Below, one piece after another: positions 28,647 to 37,653 of a stretch of DNA of 40,601 nucleotides; the stretch's first letter is position 1, and every line of letters begins with the position of its first letter. The stretch is taken from the NCBI GenBank assembly GCA_946402415.1, contig CAMIWK010000006.1, positions 1 to 40,601 on the forward strand, in the 5' to 3' direction. The translations under genes were made by a program, and so were the position numbers. The stretch comes from an uncultured Fibrobacter sp. (GTDB lineage: Bacteria; Fibrobacterota; Fibrobacteria; Fibrobacterales; Fibrobacteraceae). Under the pieces are notes generated by a model that saw nothing but the letters and a program-made list of their open reading frames with translations, did not search any database and was not told the DNA's origin.

Positions 28647-29537
28647 ATGCTCGACAAAGAAGTTCTAAAGACCGTCAGCCGTATTGAGCTTTCCGTACGC
28701 GGAACGCTGGACACCGTCATGACAGGTGCCTACCACAGTTCCTTCAAAGGAAATGGTATGGAGTTCAGCGAAGTCCGGGAGTACATGCCCGGCGATGACG
28801 TTCGTACCATCGACTGGAACGTAACAGCCCGTACCGGCTCCCCCTACGTCAAGAAGTTTATCGAAGAGCGCGAGATGACCATGCTCCTTATGGTCGACGC
28901 CTCTAGCAGCTCGGAATTCGGCTCTGGCAAGCAGATGAAGGGCGAAGTTATGGCCACCCTTACCGCATTGCTTGCCTTCGCCGCCATCAAGAACAACGAC
29001 AAGGTGGGCCTGCTGATCTACACCGACCAGGTGGAATTGTTCATACCGCCAGAGAAAGGCCGCAAGCACGTGCTGCGGCTTATCCGCGAAATCCTTTATT
29101 TCAAGCCGCAGCACCACGGCACCAATACCCAGGTGGCGCTGGAATACGTCGGCAAGATTCTGAACCGCCGTGCCGTGGTCGTGGTGATGAGCGACTTTCT
29201 GGACGAAGGTTTCGAGAACGCCTTCAAGATTCTGCGTAAGCGCCACGACGTGCTTGCGGTCTCCGTGGTGGACCCTCGTGAAACGGAACTCCCGCCCGCA
29301 GGCCTTGTGGAACTGGAAGACCCCGAAACCGGCGAGACCCTCCTAATTGACACTGGAGATGCAACCTTCCGTGAGGCCTTCGCCCGCGAGGCAAAGCGCC
29401 AGGGCAAGGCCACCAAGGAACTGTTCCAGCGTATGTCCATTGATTTTGTGCGCATCGAGACCCACGACGATTTCAAGGAAACCGTGGCCCCGCTTATTGA
29501 GCATTTTAGACGCCGCGCCAAGATGGCGAGATTATAA
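28647..29537 (+). CDS. DUF58 / VWA-like domain protein
   Basis: FSEVREYMPGDDVRTIDWNVTARTGSPYVKKFIEEREMTMLLMVDASSSSEFG is the DUF58 signature. Confidence 0.93.
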   Translation: MLDKEVLKTVSRIELSVRGTLDTVMTGAYHSSFKGNGMEFSEVREYMPGDDVRTIDWNVTARTGSPYVKKFIEEREMTMLLMVDASSSSEFGSGKQMKGEVMATLTALLAFAAIKNNDKVGLLIYTDQVELFIPPEKGRKHVLRLIREILYFKPQHHGTNTQVALEYVGKILNRRAVVVVMSDFLDEGFENAFKILRKRHDVLAVSVVDPRETELPPAGLVELEDPETGETLLIDTGDATFREAFAREAKRQGKATKELFQRMSIDFVRIETHDDFKETVAPLIEHFRRRAKMARL

Positions 29538-29565
29538 TATTCTAGCACCGCCAGGTGCCCACGAA

Positions 29566-29612
29566 AATAACTCGCCGACCCGAATGTTTCGGCTTGAATG
29601 GAGCGAGTTATT
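29566..29612. promoter_or_regulatory. inverted repeat AATAACTCGC...GCGAGTTATT
   Basis: Perfect 10-bp arms at 29566-29575 and 29603-29612, between DUF58 and GH8 genes. Confidence 0.6.
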
Positions 29613-29630
29613 GAGTGTGGGGGAGAGTCT

Positions 29631-29654
29631 TAGGGAGGGGTTTACCCCTCCCTA
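29631..29654 (+). terminator. GC-rich hairpin TAGGGAGGGG-TTTA-CCCCTCCCTA
   Basis: 10-bp perfect stem; not followed by a clear T tract, so terminator role is uncertain. Confidence 0.4.
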
Positions 29655-29694
29655 GTTGTTATTCTCCTTCCCTAGTTGTTACTACTTTGTAGGT

Positions 29695-31071
29695 ATGAAT
29701 TACAAAAAGTTTCTTTTTTGCGGTTTTATATCCGTCTTCCTTTTCGCCTGTTCCAGCGATGATTCTTCATCGGCAACAGGACAAGGCCAAGAGAAAAATC
29801 TCAAGGAGTTCTCCAATTCACTCCTTGACCTGACATCCGACCAGCAAACCGTTGATGAAGGCTATTGGAAAAACGCACTTTCCAATGTTTGGGAAGGTAT
29901 CAAGAAGAGAAACATCGATGCTTACGGCACAGGGCTCATCCACCGCCCCAAAAGCGAGGCACCTGGCGACGCAGTAAGTGAGGGCGTGGGCTACGGCATG
30001 CTCACCGCTCTATTCGCTAACGATCAGAAAACATTTGACCGAATTTTGACTGCCGGTAACACCTATATGTGGTCAGGCTGCTTCTACAACTGGCAAGTCA
30101 GCCGAAGCGGTTCTGTTGTCGGTCGCGGTGCCGCTTCTGATGCCGAAGAAGACATTGCCCTAGCCCTTGTTTTTGCAGACAAATTAGTTAAGGCTGGAAA
30201 ATGGAAAAATAGCTCTACTGATTATCTATATCACGCCCTAAAAATTATGGACTGTATGTGGAGTACCGAACAAATCACATCTAGGGGAACACTCGCGCCG
30301 GGAGCCGGCTGGGGCGGCGAAGACTTTGTCAATCCCGGCTATTTCTCCCCCGCCTGGTACAAGATTTTTGCCAAGTATGATTCCACCCACAATTGGCAAA
30401 AGGTTGTGGACCGCAGTTATGAAATCTTGAGTAACAGTGTCGGATATCCCTACGGCCTGATTCCCGACTGGATGACTCCCTCCGGAGGTTATGCCGGGGC
30501 AGGACTGGGCTACAACGCCTATGGAAATGGTCAATACTGTTTCAAGGACGCCATACGCACCCTTTGGCGAGTCGCCATTGACGCCATCTGGTTCAAGGAA
30601 ATCCGTGCCAAAGCCCTCCTGACCAACGCCGTCGCCTTCATCAACAACGCAGGCGGCGCATCCGCCGCGAACTTCTACAAGACCGACGGGACCCTGGTTC
30701 CCGCCGAAGACATCTGGACCGATATGGCCGCGGGAACCATCCCCCGCACCCGCCAAGAGCACAGCCATCTGACCGTCGGCATGTGGGCGACTGCTGTCGC
30801 TGCCGCCGGTTCCAAAGAAGACATGGAAGCCTTCAGTTTGGAGCTTTCCAAATTCTATGAAGGAGGGGATTATTTCGGAAACGCCGTTGATCCTCTAGGC
30901 GGAACCGAAGATACCCTGCACAACGAGATGTACTTTGATCAGTTCCTCGGGTGGTTCGGGGCAAGCATGCTCAGCGGATCTTTCATCAACGTCATTGACG
31001 CCATCGACAATCCTGCAACGCCGGCCGAAAAGTTCTATACCGACATCAGCTACGAAGAATCCGAGAAATAA
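29695..31071 (+). CDS. GH8 family glycoside hydrolase, lipoprotein
   Basis: Lipoprotein signal GFISVFLFACSSD; GH8 motif AVSEGVGYGMLTALFANDQKTFDRI and DAIRTLWRVAIDAIWF. Confidence 0.88.
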   Translation: MNYKKFLFCGFISVFLFACSSDDSSSATGQGQEKNLKEFSNSLLDLTSDQQTVDEGYWKNALSNVWEGIKKRNIDAYGTGLIHRPKSEAPGDAVSEGVGYGMLTALFANDQKTFDRILTAGNTYMWSGCFYNWQVSRSGSVVGRGAASDAEEDIALALVFADKLVKAGKWKNSSTDYLYHALKIMDCMWSTEQITSRGTLAPGAGWGGEDFVNPGYFSPAWYKIFAKYDSTHNWQKVVDRSYEILSNSVGYPYGLIPDWMTPSGGYAGAGLGYNAYGNGQYCFKDAIRTLWRVAIDAIWFKEIRAKALLTNAVAFINNAGGASAANFYKTDGTLVPAEDIWTDMAAGTIPRTRQEHSHLTVGMWATAVAAAGSKEDMEAFSLELSKFYEGGDYFGNAVDPLGGTEDTLHNEMYFDQFLGWFGASMLSGSFINVIDAIDNPATPAEKFYTDISYEESEK

Positions 31072-31099
31072 AGGTTCAAGCGGCACCAAAAAGGCGGCG

Positions 31100-33064
31100 T
31101 CAAACCATCGCCGGCCTGTATCCCAGCAACTTCATGCTATAAAGGGCCGTCCCCTTGCTAATGCTGCGTACGCCCGTAGCATAGCCAAAAATCTTGCGCA
31201 GGGGAATGTCCGCCTTCAAGAAATGGGTCTTTCCGTCACCACCGATTTCTTTAACCTTGCCATCCCTTGACTGGATATCACCAGTCACAAGGCCTGCAAA
31301 GTTCACGGGGCACTCCACCGAAAGCTCCATGATGGGTTCGTAAAGTTCCACGTCGGCAGGCTTGATCAGTTTTGTAACCGCGTCAGCACAGGCCTTCTTG
31401 ATCATAGGCGGGAGCGCCCCCTCGGTCCAGGTGAACTCGTGCACCTCGAAACGCACGCCTACCAGCGCACCCTTCCCGAGAATTCCGATTTCGGCAGACT
31501 CCAGGAGCGCCGAACGGACTCCGGCCAAAATCTCACGAGGGGCCGTTTCCAAAAACTCAGCCGCAAGCCGGATATCGTGGGCATCGCCCTCTAGTGGAGT
31601 TGCAGATAATTTAATGGAAATCTTGTGGGGTCCCAACTGGAAAGAATTCTCCACAGGCCCCACCTCACGGCACAACCGTTCCTGCCAACGAACCTCGGGG
31701 CTACCCGCCTTTACCTCGCAACCGAATTCCCGCTTGAGGCGCGAAAGCAACACATCCAACTGAACCTCGCCCACCGTATGCAGGTACCAGAATCCTCCAT
31801 CATCCTTCTGTACACGGAAGCTGGGGTCCATACGGCTAAGCATATCTAGGCTTTTGTCCACATGCAAGAAATCTTCGGAACCCAGGCACTCCACGCGGGT
31901 CTGTAGCAGGGGCTGATACCTGTCGCGGATAGAGGAGGGCTCCTCCTCGCCAGACGGCGCCTCGGCCTGCAGCAATGGCAAAGTCCCGTCTATCCCAATC
32001 ACTTCCCCCAGTTTGTTTTCGAAGGGGGCCCGCATAGCATAGATGTCTCCCGAGCGGATCTCATCCACAGGCACAAGCAAGTTCGCCTTCAATCTTGAGA
32101 ACTCAAAACCAGCGGGCCACTCCTTACGTTCCATATCCGTATGACTACGGAAAATGGAAATCTCCCCCACGCCCTTGAAATATCTAAGACGTATCACCTG
32201 GCCAAGTTCTCCATTGCCAAAGGCAGGCACCTCAGGCAAAAAGAAGGTCAACGCCGTCACCAGACTCCGCACACCGAATCCTTCCATGGCAGAACCCGCA
32301 TAGCACAACGCGTAATCATCGCTTGATGCCAGGGTTTTCAAACCGCGCAACAACATCTTCGGAGGCACCAGCTTACCTTCCATAGCAAGCTTTAAAATTT
32401 CATCATCAAAATTGCTGGCAAACTCCACCGCCTCGGCGTAATGCTTTTTCAGGTCGTGGGCCTGGTCCCAGCCATCATCCACATTCCAGCCGTCGTCCAC
32501 CACCTCTTCGCCCGACTCGGAATGCTCCAGGCGGCTCTTGCTCAGCACATCCAGCACACCCGTCATCTTGCCATCCCGATACTCGGGCAGGGTCATCAAT
32601 ACCGGGCGCACTCCAAGCACTTCCTCGATGTTGATCAGAGTCTCATCCAGAGAATAATCAGAGTTATCCAGCTTGTTCACGAACAAAATTGTCCGTACAC
32701 CGGCCTCACGTAGTTTCTTGAACGCGGCTACTGTCTGTGTTTCCACGCCACTGGCGGCACTCACCACCAGAATGGCTCCTTCCACTGCCGTCAAAGCCGT
32801 ATCCACTTCGGCACCAAAGTCCACGTGCCCTGGCGTATCGATAAAGTTGAACCAGGTATCTTTCCACTCAAAATGAGCGACGCCACTCTCGATGGTAATG
32901 CCCCTGTCCTTCTCTTCGGGCAGGTAATCCATAGTGGCAAGGCCCTCTTCCACACGCCCCGGGCGACGCACCTCCCCGGCCGTGAACAGAATCCGTTCCG
33001 ACAGAGTAGTCTTACCCGCATCCACGTGGGCAAGGATGGCGATATTGCGGACAGGCTGCGACAC
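31100..33064 (-). CDS. EF-G-like translational GTPase (EF-G paralogue / ribosomal-protection-like)
   Basis: AHVDAGKTTLSERILF, DRGITIESGVAHFEW, DTPGHVDFGAEV, FVNKLD; EF-G domains III-V. Confidence 0.88.
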   Translation of the reverse strand: MSQPVRNIAILAHVDAGKTTLSERILFTAGEVRRPGRVEEGLATMDYLPEEKDRGITIESGVAHFEWKDTWFNFIDTPGHVDFGAEVDTALTAVEGAILVVSAASGVETQTVAAFKKLREAGVRTILFVNKLDNSDYSLDETLINIEEVLGVRPVLMTLPEYRDGKMTGVLDVLSKSRLEHSESGEEVVDDGWNVDDGWDQAHDLKKHYAEAVEFASNFDDEILKLAMEGKLVPPKMLLRGLKTLASSDDYALCYAGSAMEGFGVRSLVTALTFFLPEVPAFGNGELGQVIRLRYFKGVGEISIFRSHTDMERKEWPAGFEFSRLKANLLVPVDEIRSGDIYAMRAPFENKLGEVIGIDGTLPLLQAEAPSGEEEPSSIRDRYQPLLQTRVECLGSEDFLHVDKSLDMLSRMDPSFRVQKDDGGFWYLHTVGEVQLDVLLSRLKREFGCEVKAGSPEVRWQERLCREVGPVENSFQLGPHKISIKLSATPLEGDAHDIRLAAEFLETAPREILAGVRSALLESAEIGILGKGALVGVRFEVHEFTWTEGALPPMIKKACADAVTKLIKPADVELYEPIMELSVECPVNFAGLVTGDIQSRDGKVKEIGGDGKTHFLKADIPLRKIFGYATGVRSISKGTALYSMKLLGYRPAMV

Positions 33065-33071
33065 CTTGTGC

Positions 33072-33425
33072 CTACTTTTTCAGTTGCGATTCCAGATATT
33101 CCACACGGGCGGCCAGGTCTGCATATAGCTTTTCCAAGGCATCCAGACGTGTATCGTGTTCACGATCCTTTATGGACTGGCGATGCAGTTCCGAATCCTG
33201 CTCCTCGTTCTTGGAATCCACGGAATTCAGGCGGAAATCGTGTTCCGCATCCTTAGCCACCTGGGCCTTCAGCTTGAACTCCTGCTCCCTTTCCTTGCTG
33301 TAGAGGGAATCGATACGCAGGTCGTGCTCGTAGTCCTTCTCGGCCTGCGCGTTCAGACGGGCATCGTGCTCCTGGTCCTTCTTCGCAAGCTCGGATATGC
33401 GTTCATCCCGTTCTGCATCTTGCAT
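33072..33425 (-). CDS. 14-residue-repeat coiled-coil protein
   Basis: ATG 33425 preceded by AAAGAGG; tandem EHDARLNAQAEKDY-type 14-mers. Confidence 0.75.
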   Translation of the reverse strand: MQDAERDERISELAKKDQEHDARLNAQAEKDYEHDLRIDSLYSKEREQEFKLKAQVAKDAEHDFRLNSVDSKNEEQDSELHRQSIKDREHDTRLDALEKLYADLAARVEYLESQLKK

Positions 33426-33473
33426 AAAAACCTCTTTGCTCTGCAAAAAAATACAAAAACTAGATTCTTTCCT

Positions 33474-35591
33474 CTAGTAGATGAACAGCATCTCGCGGTA
33501 CTTCGGCAAAGGCCAGCAGTCATCGGGCACGATTTTTTCCAAACCGTCCACTACCTTGCGGAGCTCTGCCATAGCATCCAAAATGTCCTCGTGATCCTTT
33601 TCCAGGCAGGCCTCCATCTTGGCGATGGCACCCGACAGATTCTCGCAACCTTCGCCCAGAGACTTGGCGTAACTATCCAAGCCGGGAAATCCCTGGTTCA
33701 GGGCCATCTCGTTGGTCTTTAGGGCCTTGGAGTAGGCATCCACCACCTTGGGCAGAATTACGTTCTTCGCCAAGTCGCGGGCAATCTCGCCTTCGATATG
33801 GACGCGTTTGTGGTAATCCTCCACGTTCACCTCGTAACGGGATTCCAGTTCGCGACGGTTCATCACACCGTACTTTTCGAACAGGGCAATATTCTCTTCC
33901 TTCACCAAGGCCTTCAAAGCCTCCATGGAGGTACGAATATTAGGCAACCCACGGCGTTCCGCCTCAGCAATCCATTCATCGGTATAGCCGTTGCCGTTGA
34001 AGACCACCTTCTTGTGTTCCTTCACAATCTTCTGCAGAATCTTCTGCAAGCCCGCGTGGAAGTTTTTCTCGTCCAGCTTTTCCAGCTGTTCGGCAATCAT
34101 GTCGAAGGCTTCCGCCACGATGGTGTTCAGCACCACGTTAGGTTCAGAACAGCTCTGGCTAGAACCCGGAGCGCGGAACTCAAACTTGTTACCCGTAAAG
34201 GCAAAGGTGCTGGTACGGTTACGGTCGGTAGCATCGCGGGGAAGCGGCGGCAGCATATCTGCACCGATACGCATAGCGCCAGCCTGCTTGCTGGACTTGG
34301 GCACGCCTTGTTCGAGCTGTTCAATCACATCCATCAGCTGGTCGCCCAAGTACATGGACACAATGGCCGGAGGCGCCTCGTTGGCACCCAAACGATGGTC
34401 GTTACCAGCGCCCGCCACCGTCATACGGAGCAAGTCGGCATGGGTATCTACCGCATAAATCACGGCGCACAAGGTTGTCAAAAAAACTGCATTCTGGTGC
34501 GGATCCTTGCCGGGGTTCAGCAGGTTGCCGTGACCGTAAGTAATGCTCCAGTTGTTGTGCTTGCCCGAGCCGTTCACGCCAGCAAAGGGCTTCTCGTGCA
34601 GCAGACACACTAGACCATGACGGTCCGCCACCTGACGGAGCACTTCCATAATTTGCATGTTGTGGTCGCAGGCCAGGTTCACCTCTTCAAAGATAGGCGC
34701 CAGCTCAAACTGGGCAGGAGCCACCTCGTTGTGACGGGTCTTGGCCGGAATACCGAGCTTCCATAGCTCCACTTCCACATCGTTCATAAAATTCAAGATG
34801 CGGGTGGGAATGCTGCCAAAATAGTGGTCATCCATCTGCTGATGCTTGGCAGGGGTCGCCCCGAAGATAGTGCGACCGGCTTGGTACAAGTCAGGCCTTT
34901 GCAGGTAGAAACGCTTGTCGATCAAGAAGTATTCCTGCTCGGCACCCAAGGTCACCGTGGTTTTCTTGGGGCTTGCCTTGAAGCAGGTCATGAGTCGCTG
35001 TGTAGACTTAGAAAGGGCTTGCAAACTGCGAAGCAGCGGGGTCTTCTTGTCCAGAGCCTCGCCAGTATAGCTGCAGAACGCTGTGGGAATGCAAAGAGTG
35101 GCACCGTTGCCGTGACGCTTGATAAAGGCCGGGCTTGTGGGGTCCCAGGCCGTGTAGCCGCGGGCCTCGAAAGTAGAACGCAGACCACCACTAGGGAAAC
35201 TAGAGGCGTCGGGCTCACCCACAATCAGGTTCTTGCCGCTAAAGACCATGATGGGCTTGCCGTCTTCCAGTTCCAAGAAGGAATCGTGCTTCTCGGCGGT
35301 GGAACCCGTAAGGGGCTGAAACCAGTGGGTAAAATGCGTGGCACCACGGTCCAGAGCCCAACGCTTCATGGCGTGAGCTACCTCGCCTGCAATGTTTGCA
35401 TCCAGGGGAGCACCTTCGTCGATGGTGGCCAGCAGCTTTTTGCATGTTTCCTTGGAGAGGTAGTTACGCATAGCCTGGGCGTTGAACACGTCCTCGCCGA
35501 AGTAGTCGATGTTTGCGCTCGCAGCAGCCTTGATGGTTGATGCCGGGGCGGAGGCGATGTCGTTGACAGTGGTCTTACGGGTACTGATCAT
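33474..35591 (-). CDS. glnN: type III glutamine synthetase
   Basis: GATHFTHWFQPLTGSTAEKHDSFLE, AEQEYFLID, NEVAPAQFELAPIFEE, HEKPFAGVNGSGKHNNWS. Confidence 0.97.
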   Translation of the reverse strand: MISTRKTTVNDIASAPASTIKAAASANIDYFGEDVFNAQAMRNYLSKETCKKLLATIDEGAPLDANIAGEVAHAMKRWALDRGATHFTHWFQPLTGSTAEKHDSFLELEDGKPIMVFSGKNLIVGEPDASSFPSGGLRSTFEARGYTAWDPTSPAFIKRHGNGATLCIPTAFCSYTGEALDKKTPLLRSLQALSKSTQRLMTCFKASPKKTTVTLGAEQEYFLIDKRFYLQRPDLYQAGRTIFGATPAKHQQMDDHYFGSIPTRILNFMNDVEVELWKLGIPAKTRHNEVAPAQFELAPIFEEVNLACDHNMQIMEVLRQVADRHGLVCLLHEKPFAGVNGSGKHNNWSITYGHGNLLNPGKDPHQNAVFLTTLCAVIYAVDTHADLLRMTVAGAGNDHRLGANEAPPAIVSMYLGDQLMDVIEQLEQGVPKSSKQAGAMRIGADMLPPLPRDATDRNRTSTFAFTGNKFEFRAPGSSQSCSEPNVVLNTIVAEAFDMIAEQLEKLDEKNFHAGLQKILQKIVKEHKKVVFNGNGYTDEWIAEAERRGLPNIRTSMEALKALVKEENIALFEKYGVMNRRELESRYEVNVEDYHKRVHIEGEIARDLAKNVILPKVVDAYSKALKTNEMALNQGFPGLDSYAKSLGEGCENLSGAIAKMEACLEKDHEDILDAMAELRKVVDGLEKIVPDDCWPLPKYREMLFIY

Positions 35592-35633
35592 GGTGATTCC
35601 TGTTTTTATGTTTTTGCTGAATAATAGAAAGGG

Positions 35634-35649
35634 TGGCAAGGCCTTTGCA
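35634..35649 (+). promoter_or_regulatory. candidate sigma54 promoter TGGCAAG-GCCT-TTGCA
   Basis: GG-N10-GC spacing and match to TGGCACG-N4-TTGCA except one base. Confidence 0.5.
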
Positions 35650-35681
35650 GGGTAAATATGGTGTTTTTCAGGCTAATTTCA

Positions 35682-35724
35682 TTACATTTTTGTAAAATTC
35701 ATTTATTTTATTACACTTTTGTAA
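35682..35724. promoter_or_regulatory. two dyads TTACA-N4-TGTAA (35682-35695 and 35711-35724)
   Basis: TTACATTTTTGTAA and TTACACTTTTGTAA in the glnN/activator intergenic region, 29 bp centre to centre. Confidence 0.55.
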
Positions 35725-35767
35725 AATTATACCGCTAGAAACACAAAAATGAAGCTATATTCTAGCT

Positions 35768-36916
35768 ATGGAGAGCGTCTTTCTACAGCAAGAAACCCTA
35801 CGTCAGATCACCGAGACCCTGCATCATTCCCACTCCAAGGAAGGTCTTGAACGCAGGCTACAAGAAATCATCAGCGAGAACTTTGCCTCACTGGGCAAGG
35901 CCTATGAGCAAAAGTTCCAGGAGCTCCGCAACATCGTTAGCGGCACCCCCAGCGAGCTCATCGGCAACACACGAGCCATGCAAGAGGTAGAACGGCAGGT
36001 GCGGCAAATCGCCAATTCCGAGGCCGTTGTCCTGATCCGCGGGGCGGCCGGCACAGGCAAGGAACATACAGCTCGGACCATCCACACCCTATCCGAAAGA
36101 AACGGCAAGCCCTTTGTCATCCTGAACTGCGATTCCCTAAACACGGGAGAAGGCTTCAACTCCCTAGACAGTGAACTGTTCGGCTATGAACGGGGAGCCT
36201 TCACAGGCGCCACCTCAAGACACCTGGGCAAGGCAGAGCAAGCAAGTGGCGGCACCCTCTTCATTGACGAGGTGGCGGACCTTTCACTTCCCGCCCAGAC
36301 CAAGCTCCTACAGTTCTTGCAAGACCGCAAGTTCGCCCGACTGGGGAGCAATATTGTCCAGAATGCCAACGTGCGTATTGTGGCCAGCACAGGCAAGGAT
36401 TTGGAAAGGCTTATGCAGCAGGGGCTTTTCCGCGAAGACCTCTACTACCGTCTGAACATCTTCCAGATCAAGTTGCCCGAACTTTCCCAACGCAAGACGG
36501 ACATCCTTCTTTTGGCAGATCATTTTATCGGCAAGATGAACCTGAAATACGGCAAGCACATTCTACGCCTGAGTACCCCCGCCATCGACATGCTCATGAG
36601 TTACCATTGGCCAGGAAACGTGCGGGAGCTGGAAAACTGCATCGAGCACGCCTGCCTTGCCACCACAGACGTGAGCATCAATGCCTACGACCTGCCGCCT
36701 ACGCTACAGACCGACATCACCTCAGGCACCTCCCTCATTCCCGAAGGAGCGGCAGCGCTTTCCACGCTGCTCCGCTCGTACGAGCGTGAAATCCTGATAG
36801 AGGCTTTACGACGGAACAGCGGCAACTTGAGCGCCGCCGGCCGCGACCTGCAGGTAAGCCCCCGCATGATGCATTACAAGGTCAAAAAATTTGGCCTGGA
36901 GGCTCATGAAAAATGA
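35768..36916 (+). CDS. sigma54-dependent AAA+ transcriptional activator (NifA-like, short N-terminus)
   Basis: GAFTGA loop (ERGAFTGATSRHLGKAEQASGGTLFIDEV), FREDLYYRLNIF, WPGNVRELENCIEHA, Fis-type HTH SAAGRDLQVSPRMMHYKVKKFGL. Confidence 0.92.
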   Translation: MESVFLQQETLRQITETLHHSHSKEGLERRLQEIISENFASLGKAYEQKFQELRNIVSGTPSELIGNTRAMQEVERQVRQIANSEAVVLIRGAAGTGKEHTARTIHTLSERNGKPFVILNCDSLNTGEGFNSLDSELFGYERGAFTGATSRHLGKAEQASGGTLFIDEVADLSLPAQTKLLQFLQDRKFARLGSNIVQNANVRIVASTGKDLERLMQQGLFREDLYYRLNIFQIKLPELSQRKTDILLLADHFIGKMNLKYGKHILRLSTPAIDMLMSYHWPGNVRELENCIEHACLATTDVSINAYDLPPTLQTDITSGTSLIPEGAAALSTLLRSYEREILIEALRRNSGNLSAAGRDLQVSPRMMHYKVKKFGLEAHEK

Positions 36917-37653
36917 GCGACCAAATTCATAGTCAAGCCCGAGAAGTCCTCTCCAATCAAGAGGGGCCCTTCAAGGACCTTGAAAAGCTGGTCCGCAAGT
37001 ATGCCTGTACGCCATACTTGCGCCCCATCGCCGACCACACACGCTTAGCTTTCGCCGACGCGGAACAGTTCATCGCGGACTTCTACACCAAACGGCATGC
37101 GGGGTCCGCACCCCACCCCGTCATCCTAGATTCCGGATGCGGCACCGGCGAAAGCACGCTCCACCTGGCACACCAGTTTCCAGGCTATCCCGTCATCGGC
37201 ATCGACAAGTCCGCAGTGCGGTTAGAAAAAGCGTCACAGTCTGTAAGCAGTACCATACGCGACCTGCCCAGCAACGCATTCTATGTGCGGGCCGAACTTA
37301 TCGACTTCTGGCGGCTCGCTCTGGAAAAGGTGACGGCAGGCCAGTGGGCCATTCCCTACCATGCCCTTTACTACCCCAATCCCTGGCCCAAGCAGAGCGA
37401 AGCGACCAGGCGCTTCCATCTCCATCCCATCTTCCCGACGCTCATACGTCTTGCCCTTACAACGGAACTTCGCACCAACTGGGAAATCTATGCCCAGGAA
37501 TTCGCCCAAGCGGCGAGCTTGCTATCACCCAACGCAAACGTTACAATACAACTAATCAAGGAAGGTGAACCCATCACCGCCTTCGAGCGTAAATACAAAA
37601 ATGCCTGCCAGCAACTGTGGCAGGTCATCATAGTCAATAGCCAGAAAGACTAA
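36913..37653 (+). CDS. trmB: tRNA (guanine-N7)-methyltransferase (TrmB-like)
   Basis: SAM motif VILDSGCGTGESTLHLA and TrmB-type YYPNPWPKQSEATRRFHLHPIFPTL. Confidence 0.75.
   Translation: MSDQIHSQAREVLSNQEGPFKDLEKLVRKYACTPYLRPIADHTRLAFADAEQFIADFYTKRHAGSAPHPVILDSGCGTGESTLHLAHQFPGYPVIGIDKSAVRLEKASQSVSSTIRDLPSNAFYVRAELIDFWRLALEKVTAGQWAIPYHALYYPNPWPKQSEATRRFHLHPIFPTLIRLALTTELRTNWEIYAQEFAQAASLLSPNANVTIQLIKEGEPITAFERKYKNACQQLWQVIIVNSQKD

Noticed and set aside
29347-29655. 102-aa plus-strand ORF overlapping the end of DUF58
   Set aside because: Out-of-frame overlap with a well-supported gene, runs through the palindromic intergenic region.
33798-35540. Long plus-strand ORFs (271 aa and 238 aa) opposite glnN
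   Set aside because: Antisense to an unmistakable type III glutamine synthetase; no domain signal.
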